Below are positions 59,045 to 64,000 of a DNA stretch of 64,000 nucleotides, one piece after another. Source of the DNA: Mucilaginibacter ginsenosidivorans (GTDB lineage: Bacteria; Bacteroidota; Bacteroidia; Sphingobacteriales; Sphingobacteriaceae); NCBI RefSeq assembly GCF_007971025.1, contig NZ_CP042436.1, forward strand, positions 4,526,001-4,590,000. Direction: 5' to 3'. The notes below the pieces were generated by a model. That model did no database searches. It saw only the letters and a list, made by a program, of their open reading frames with translations, and was not told the origin of the DNA. How positions within the stretch are numbered: the stretch's first letter is position 1; every line of letters begins with the position of its first letter. Made by a program: the position numbers and the translations under genes.

Positions 59045-59463
59045 AAAACAAAGCTAAACTAATAACGATAATAGGGCTATGCGGCCTGGTTACCATCATC
59101 ACCGCGGCCACTAATGTTGATAAACCTGACGACCCATATACCAATTTGCAGGTTTTGCCAAAGGATATCAGCCAGGCCGATCTGAAAAAGATCATGATAG
59201 ACGATTTTGAAGATTCCTTAGGTGTATCGTGCAGCTTTTGCCATGCACAAAAAAAGGATTCGGATGAATTGGACTATGCCAGCGACGCCAAGGCCGAAAA
59301 ACAGATAGCGCGGCAAATGCTGAAGATGACGCTCAACCTTAACCGCGACTATTTTAAAATAGAAAACCCTGCAATGGGTATTAAGGGCAACCTGGCAGTA
59401 AGCTGTAACACTTGTCACCGTGGTGACACCTTTCCGGAGGAAGGCGCAGGCGCCACTAATTAA
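59041..59463 (+). CDS. Dihaem c-type cytochrome
   Basis: 140 residues. N-terminal hydrophobic segment (about 7-22) as signal or anchor, then CSFCH at 64-68 and CNTCH at 122-126, two CxxCH haem sites, with Lys/Asp-rich helices between (KKIMIDDFEDSLG, ARQMLKMTLNLNRDYFKI). The spacing resembles the c-type cytochrome subunit of photosynthetic reaction centres and related small cytochromes. It would take or give electrons in the periplasm, perhaps with quinone from YceI. Four-base overlap with YceI. Confidence 0.88.
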   Translation: MKNKAKLITIIGLCGLVTIITAATNVDKPDDPYTNLQVLPKDISQADLKKIMIDDFEDSLGVSCSFCHAQKKDSDELDYASDAKAEKQIARQMLKMTLNLNRDYFKIENPAMGIKGNLAVSCNTCHRGDTFPEEGAGATN

Positions 59464-59498
59464 TTACCATATTTTAACGTAATTTGATCTAAAATCCA

Positions 59499-60548
59499 TT
59501 GCGGACAATTGAGAACAGACCATTATTGCCGGTGAAAATAAATAAAGCGATATACCATTGTGTCTTTTGGCTACTGGCGTACTTCTTCTGGATATATATT
59601 TTCAGGAACAGTACGCTTGTGCTGGCGCATACTATCACTATCCAGTTTTGTTACCTTGTATTTATTGCGGCCAATTATTACTTTAATTCGCTGTACGCCA
59701 TACCTTTTCTGCTGAACAGAAAAAAGTATGCACGCTTTTTTGTGGCCTTTTTGGCCGCTATCGTCGTTACAGCGTGGCTGAGAGTCCCGGTGTCGTACCT
59801 GGTACGCAAGTACCTTTTCCTGGTAAACGATACGCATTTTAATAGCCTGGATGTTTTTTACGAATCGTTCATCAACATTTTTTTCTGGGTCTTCTTTATC
59901 GTCGCCGCTAAAATGGTGATCGAGCGTATACGTTCGCAGGTATATATTGAGCAGATAGAAAAGGAAAAGGCGGCAAATGAGCTCAACTTTCTCAGGGCGC
60001 AATTCAATCCTCATTTCCTGTTCAACTCCATAAACTCTATTTATGCGCATATCGATAAATCGAACAAGGACGCGAGGGGTATGCTGCTTACCTTTTCGGA
60101 AATGCTGCGATACCAATTGTATGAATGCAACGTGGAGCTGATAGAAATTGAACGCGAGCTTAACTACATCAAAAATTATATTTCGTTGCAAAAGTCGAGG
60201 ATCGATGAACGGATAAAGGTTTGCTTTTCGGCCGAAAACATAGACAATGCATTTAAAGTACCGCCGCTGATCCTGATAACCTTTATCGAAAACGCTTTTA
60301 AATATGTCGGGTTTAACGAATGCCGGGAGAACCGGGTTGAAATATGCCTGAAATACGAAAGCGGCGACCTTAAGTTCAGCATATTTAATACAAAAGACAG
60401 TTTTATTAACAAGGCACAGGGATCATCGGGCCTTGGGATAGCCAATACCAAAAGGAGACTCGAATTATTATATCCCGGCAAGCACTCGCTGGAGATACAG
60501 GATACCGAAAATGATTATACCGCCCGTTTAACCATATTGAATATATGA
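59499..60548 (+). CDS. LytS/YehU-type sensor histidine kinase
   Basis: 349 residues (start uncertain). Four hydrophobic segments in the N-terminal half, then EKEKAANELNFLRAQFNPHFLFNSINSIYAHI, the HisKA_5-type phosphorylation site (His in NPHFLFN), and the HATPase N-box IPPLILITFIENAFKYV (written PPLILITFIENAFKYV) followed by GSSGLGIANTKRRLELLYPG. There is no in-frame ATG in the first part; the TTG at 59499 or GTG at 59532 are possible starts. It overlaps the LytTR gene by four bases and is its cognate kinase. Confidence 0.9.
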   Translation: MRTIENRPLLPVKINKAIYHCVFWLLAYFFWIYIFRNSTLVLAHTITIQFCYLVFIAANYYFNSLYAIPFLLNRKKYARFFVAFLAAIVVTAWLRVPVSYLVRKYLFLVNDTHFNSLDVFYESFINIFFWVFFIVAAKMVIERIRSQVYIEQIEKEKAANELNFLRAQFNPHFLFNSINSIYAHIDKSNKDARGMLLTFSEMLRYQLYECNVELIEIERELNYIKNYISLQKSRIDERIKVCFSAENIDNAFKVPPLILITFIENAFKYVGFNECRENRVEICLKYESGDLKFSIFNTKDSFINKAQGSSGLGIANTKRRLELLYPGKHSLEIQDTENDYTARLTILNI

Positions 60549-61261
60549 CACTGAATTGTGTAATTATAGATGACGAGCCTATAGCGCGCAAGCTTTTACA
60601 GGAATATATTGAAGAAACGGATTTCCTGAAACTGGTTGGCACTGCTGAAAATCCTTTAAAGGCGGTAGGGCTGCTAAGTGCGCAGGATGTTGATCTTATT
60701 TATCTTGATATCAATATGCCGAAAATGAGCGGGATGGAATTTCTTCGTTCAACTTCTAATCTGCCGATGGTTATCATGACGACGGCTTACGAGCAATATG
60801 CATTGGAGGGTTTCGAGATGGCGGTGATAGACTACCTGGTGAAGCCCTTCCCGCTGGAACGTTTCCTGAAAGCCTCGCAAAAGGCCCTGGAGTACAAATT
60901 GCTGAAAGAAAAGAAAACCGCCGAAACGCCGGACGGTAAATACATTTTTGTAAAAAGTGACGGCAAGCTTGAACGCGTGGTACTGGATGAACTCATTTAT
61001 GTACAGGCCATGTCAAACTATGTGATATTACAAACAACACGGGCCAAACTGATCGTATACCTGACCGTTAAAGGTATTCTTGAAAGTTTGCCGCCGGATA
61101 AGTTCATACAGGTACATAAAAGCTACATTATGAACATCAATATGATCAATTCCATAAACGGCAACACGATCTATATTGGTAACGAGCAGGTGCCGATAGG
61201 GCAAAGCTTTTACGACGGCCTGATGGATAAAATTCTGAAAGGGAAATTCCTGAAAAGATAA
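60545..61261 (+). CDS. LytTR-type response regulator
   Basis: 238 residues. Receiver (about 1-125): CVIIDDEPIARKLL, Asp in LIYLDINMPKMSGMEF (about 55), VIMTTAYEQYALEGF and VIDYLVKPFPLERF (Lys). The LytTR DNA-binding domain follows: YIFVKSDGKLERVVLDELIYVQAMSNYVILQT, IQVHKSYIMNINMI and NEQVPIGQSF. Works with the kinase just upstream. Target genes are unknown, with the phosphoesterase-YceI-cytochrome genes in the same run as candidates. Confidence 0.93.
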   Translation: MTLNCVIIDDEPIARKLLQEYIEETDFLKLVGTAENPLKAVGLLSAQDVDLIYLDINMPKMSGMEFLRSTSNLPMVIMTTAYEQYALEGFEMAVIDYLVKPFPLERFLKASQKALEYKLLKEKKTAETPDGKYIFVKSDGKLERVVLDELIYVQAMSNYVILQTTRAKLIVYLTVKGILESLPPDKFIQVHKSYIMNINMINSINGNTIYIGNEQVPIGQSFYDGLMDKILKGKFLKR

Positions 61262-61270
61262 ACTATTGTG

Positions 61271-61278
61271 TATTTTTG
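61271..61278 (+). promoter_or_regulatory. -7 box TATTTTTG, four bases before an ATG
   Basis: Exact TAnnTTTG. With the usual distance the transcript would begin at the ATG at 61283 itself, giving a leaderless message, as at the Doc pair (4585-4592). Confidence 0.5.
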
Positions 61279-61282
61279 TTTT

Positions 61283-61480
61283 ATGGAAACGCTAATTGTA
61301 CAACCTAAGACAAAAGAGCAATTAGCAGCTTTAAAAGCTGTAATTAAAGCCCTTAAAATAGATTTCACGTCTGAAGAGAGCCCGTACAACCCTGAGTTTG
61401 TGAAAAAAATATTACAGGGCAGGGAAGATATTAAGAATGGGAAAGGTATTAAGGTTGATACCGACAATTTATGGAAGTAA
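61283..61480 (+). CDS. Antitoxin of a YoeB-type pair (DUF2683-like)
   Basis: 65 residues: METLIVQPKTKEQLAALKAV, then KALKIDFTSEE, ending GIKVDTDNLWK. Short, helical, charged; this is the DUF2683/antitoxin pattern of Bacteroidota rather than Phd/YefM proper. Start at 61283 is set by the promoter box; a longer frame adds five residues upstream. Overlaps the toxin gene by 10 bp. Confidence 0.85.
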   Translation: METLIVQPKTKEQLAALKAVIKALKIDFTSEESPYNPEFVKKILQGREDIKNGKGIKVDTDNLWK

Positions 61481-61740
61481 TATTCAGCCCGAAAGCCATA
61501 GAAGACCTAAAGTATTGGAAAAGATCGGGTAATAAAATTATCCAGAAAAAAATAACCAGCCTTATAAAAGCAATAAAAGAGAACCCTTACGAGGGAATAG
61601 GAAAGCCCGAGCCTTTAAAACATAACTTATCCGGTGCCTGGTCGCGAAGAATAAATCATGAACACCGCCTCGTGTATGAAATCAATGAAAGAAATGAAAT
61701 TGTAATTCTCGATATTCTTTCATTAAAAGGCCACTATTAG
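61471..61740 (+). CDS. YoeB/Txe-type mRNA interferase toxin
   Basis: 89 residues, RelE fold. FSPKAIEDLKYWKRSG at the start, PYEGIGKPEPLKHNLSGAWSRRINHEHRLVYEI in the middle (the PLK, Ser, Arg-Arg and His-Arg of YoeB) and the terminal SLKGHY with the catalytic His-Tyr. YoeB cuts mRNA at the ribosome. Lies directly after its antitoxin and 18 bp before the end of a convergent histidine kinase. Confidence 0.93.
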   Translation: MEVIFSPKAIEDLKYWKRSGNKIIQKKITSLIKAIKENPYEGIGKPEPLKHNLSGAWSRRINHEHRLVYEINERNEIVILDILSLKGHY

Positions 61741-61758
61741 CTCTTTAGGGTCGTGACC

Positions 61759-64000
61759 TCAAACCGATACCGGTCCCCTTTTTATCCTGTGGGCCTCTTT
61801 CAGCAAAGCAACCAGCGTATCCAGTTTCATTGGTTTGGATATGTAATTATCCATGCCGTGGCTCAGGCAGATATCACGGTCTTCTGAAAGCGCATTCGCT
61901 GTCATTGCGATAATGTAAGGTTGCTCCAGTTCCAGTTTACGTATCGTCCTGGTAGCCTCGTAGCCGTCCATTTCAGGCATTTGTATATCCATCAGGATGA
62001 TATCGTAACGTTTTCTTTTAAGCTCATTGACCGCCTCAAGGCCGTTGTTGGTAACCAGTGCGGTATAGCCCAGTTTAAGCAATATCCGCTCGATCAGTTT
62101 TTGATTTACCGGGTTGTCCTCGGCGATGAGAATATCCATTGCGTATTGCTTGCCAAAGCTGGCATCAAGCACATTATTCTGCTGAACATCCTGTGCAACC
62201 GTTTCTCTGCGTTCACCGAGCTCGGTGCAAATGCTCTTCAATAATTGATTTTGTTTAACAGGCTTGGTAAGCACGGCCGAGAAAAGACCAGGGTATTTTT
62301 TACGGCTCTCGTCGTTGATCGAACTCAGTATGATCACCGGAACGGGACGTGCCGAAGCCTTGATAGCCCGGGCTAAACCGGCGCCGTCCATTTCAGGCAT
62401 TTGCATATCGGATATAACCAGCTGAACAGACTTATCAGACGCCAATACCTCCAGGCATTCTTTAGCTGACGAGCAAGTTATTGGTATCAGTTTCCAATGT
62501 TCCAGCTGGGCCTTCAGGATAACAAGATTAGTTTTGTTGTCGTCGACAATAAGCACTTTTTTGTCTTGTATATTATCAAAACCCGGCATCAAAATATTCT
62601 CGGCCACAGACTTATTGCTTGTTTTGGCGCGAATGGTAAAATTAAACACCGAGCCCTCCCCTAATTTGCTTTCAACCCAAACATTGCCGCCCATCAGCTT
62701 AACCAGGCGTTCGCTGATAATAAGGCCAAGACCCGTACCACCATATTTGCGCGTGGTTGATGAATCGACCTGTGAGAAAGGCTTGAACAGGGTTGACAGC
62801 TTCTCTTCGGGGATGCCTATACCAGTGTCCTTTACGCTGAACGCTATCTCAATTTCGTCATTTGAAACGGCCTGCGACAGTGAGGCTTTGATAAATACTT
62901 CGCCTTTGGATGTAAACTTGATAGCATTATTGATCAGGTTGATGATAACCTGTTTCAGGCGAAGACTATCCCCTATCACAAAACGCGGCAGGTTAAAATC
63001 AACCTGGTATATCAGGTCGAGGTGTTGCTCGGCAGCTTTCTGCGAGAACATGTCCATGATCTCTTCAATGCTTTGGCGGAGGTCGAAATCCTCTTCCTCG
63101 ATATCCATTTTACCCGATTCGATCTTGGAAAAGTCGAGGATATCATTGATGACGTTCATCAGGCTGTCGCCACAATTAATGATAGTCTCGGTATACTCAC
63201 GCTGTTCTTCATTTAGCTTCGTTTCAGCAAGCAGCGAGGCCATCCCTATTACGCCGTTCATCGGCGTACGTATCTCGTGACTCATGGTGGCCAGGAAGAT
63301 ACTTTTCGCCTCGTTTGCCTTATCGGCTTCCTGGCGGGCTTTGTATTCCTGGTTCTTTTGGTCTTCTAATTCTTCTGACTGCGACTGTAATTCTTCATTC
63401 AGCGACTGCAGTTCTTCGGATTGCGACAGCAGCTCTTCATTCACCGCCTGCAATTCTTCCGACTGCGACTGCAACTCCTCGTTCAACGCCTGCAAATTAT
63501 CCGACTGTTCCTGCAGTTCTTCGGCTTGCCGCATTACAACAGCGGTGCGTTCTTTTACCTGTTGCTCGAGACGCGCCTTTTGTTTGATAATGCTGTGAAC
63601 CCGGTAACGGTAGATGCCGTAGATGGAACTTAAAATAAAAAGACCGGTCAGCGTTTCAAACCACCAGGTGAGCCAAAACGGAGGCACCACGGTTACTTTC
63701 AGCGTAAGCACGTTGGGCGACCATTTACCGGCACTATTCTGGCTCTTTACCTTAAATACATATTCCCCGGCGGGTACATTCGTATAAACCGCGGTGTTCT
63801 TATCTTCTACATAATTCCATCCTTTATCAAAAGGCTCTAATATGTAGGCATATTTCTTTTTATCGGGCGACAAATAATCCAGCGAAGCATATTCAAATGA
63901 CAGTACCGACTGATCGTGCGACAGGGTGATGGATTTCGTTTCGGAAATATCTTCTTTTAAAGGGGATTTATCATTGTCGTCGCGGGCCACATCAACGTCC
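61759..64000 (-). CDS. Hybrid histidine kinase with two receivers, 5'-truncated by the window
   Basis: At least 747 residues visible; the frame is open to the window edge, so the N-terminal sensor (likely a seven-bladed Reg_prop propeller) is missing. Visible order: Y_Y_Y domain (about 40-100 of the visible part: YAYILEPFDKGWNYV), one membrane helix (about 105-125), a long coiled coil (about 133-228), HisKA with TMSHEIRTPMNG, HATPase (NLINNAIKFT, KDTGIGIP, GGTGLGL), then two receivers (IVDDNKTN...SDMQMPEMDG and IAEDNPVNQ...MDIQMPEMDG, each with its Lys in TKPV / SKPM). There is no AraC output, so the final step is not on this protein. The TGA stop lies 19 bp from the toxin stop. Confidence 0.92.
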   Translation of the reverse strand, partial: DVDVARDDNDKSPLKEDISETKSITLSHDQSVLSFEYASLDYLSPDKKKYAYILEPFDKGWNYVEDKNTAVYTNVPAGEYVFKVKSQNSAGKWSPNVLTLKVTVVPPFWLTWWFETLTGLFILSSIYGIYRYRVHSIIKQKARLEQQVKERTAVVMRQAEELQEQSDNLQALNEELQSQSEELQAVNEELLSQSEELQSLNEELQSQSEELEDQKNQEYKARQEADKANEAKSIFLATMSHEIRTPMNGVIGMASLLAETKLNEEQREYTETIINCGDSLMNVINDILDFSKIESGKMDIEEEDFDLRQSIEEIMDMFSQKAAEQHLDLIYQVDFNLPRFVIGDSLRLKQVIINLINNAIKFTSKGEVFIKASLSQAVSNDEIEIAFSVKDTGIGIPEEKLSTLFKPFSQVDSSTTRKYGGTGLGLIISERLVKLMGGNVWVESKLGEGSVFNFTIRAKTSNKSVAENILMPGFDNIQDKKVLIVDDNKTNLVILKAQLEHWKLIPITCSSAKECLEVLASDKSVQLVISDMQMPEMDGAGLARAIKASARPVPVIILSSINDESRKKYPGLFSAVLTKPVKQNQLLKSICTELGERRETVAQDVQQNNVLDASFGKQYAMDILIAEDNPVNQKLIERILLKLGYTALVTNNGLEAVNELKRKRYDIILMDIQMPEMDGYEATRTIRKLELEQPYIIAMTANALSEDRDICLSHGMDNYISKPMKLDTLVALLKEAHRIKRGPVSV
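63361..63522 (-). repeat. In-frame 42-bp coiled-coil repeats in the hybrid kinase gene
   Basis: Encodes three near-identical 14-residue units of the form xLNEELQSQSEELQ (ALNEELQSQSEELQ, AVNEELLSQSEELQ, SLNEELQSQSEELE), preceded by a partial unit EELQEQSDNLQ. Each is two heptads of a parallel coiled coil between the membrane and HisKA, the signal-transmitting helix. Repeats of this kind can change in copy number. Confidence 0.75.

Overview
The window looks like chromosomal DNA of a Bacteroidota (Bacteroidetes) bacterium, most likely family Sphingobacteriaceae (Mucilaginibacter/Pedobacter type). The reasons are a fused SecDF, a long (316-residue) NusB, a PUR/DUF3276 protein, DUF4199, DUF5522, YbbR-type and DUF1573 proteins, LytS/LytTR and hybrid two-component systems, and many -7 promoter boxes of the Bacteroidetes form TAnnTTTG with almost no Shine-Dalgarno sequences. 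No phage, transposase, rRNA or CRISPR array was seen. One tRNA gene is present, tRNA-Arg(CCG).

Layout. 1-3.6 kb: end of an EamA permease, an 813-bp gap with a candidate structured RNA, a LapA-domain protein, a beta-hydroxyacid dehydrogenase and ispE. 3.7-5.6 kb: thyA and folA with a Doc-type toxin-antitoxin pair between them. 5.7-14.8 kb: secDF, type II NADH dehydrogenase, a small secreted protein, HMG-CoA lyase, an acetyltransferase, an iron-permease-like protein, class II aldolase and accD. 14.9-26.1 kb: mostly minus-strand housekeeping genes (cysteine desulfurase, hexosamine/hexose phosphomutase, MarR regulator, metallo-beta-lactamase-fold nuclease, coaE, YbbR protein, yajC, DUF1573 lipoprotein, nusB, amino-acid dehydrogenase), plus PAP2 and ZIP genes on the plus strand. 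26.3-29.7 kb: two tandem beta-helix lipoprotein genes, the upstream one carrying a frameshift just after its lipoprotein signal.

30.2-38.5 kb: ABC exporter, PUR protein, mgtE, ychF, a xylBA xylose operon and the tRNA. 38.6-43.4 kb: a compact carbohydrate locus (GT4 fused to an alpha-helical domain, a second GT4, and a convergent GH130 phosphorylase-like enzyme). 43.5-53.4 kb: a MarR-GNAT fusion, a lone receiver, a MATE pump, an FtsX-type permease, small NTF2-like paralogues, DUF4199/LuxR and DUF3037/HipA-like pairs. 53.4-64 kb: a secreted type-B carboxylesterase divergent from a Nudix-type regulator, small envelope proteins, a five-gene run (Tat-type phosphoesterase, YceI, dihaem cytochrome c, LytS kinase, LytTR regulator), a YoeB-type toxin-antitoxin pair and the 3' part of a large hybrid histidine kinase.

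The most unusual points are the GT4/GT4/GH130 locus, a set of intergenic hairpins built from degenerate short words, two toxin-antitoxin operons whose promoter boxes leave essentially no leader, strong candidate operators beside single regulators, and the repaired-by-one-base frameshift in a beta-helix lipoprotein. All family names come from reading motifs; no database search was run.
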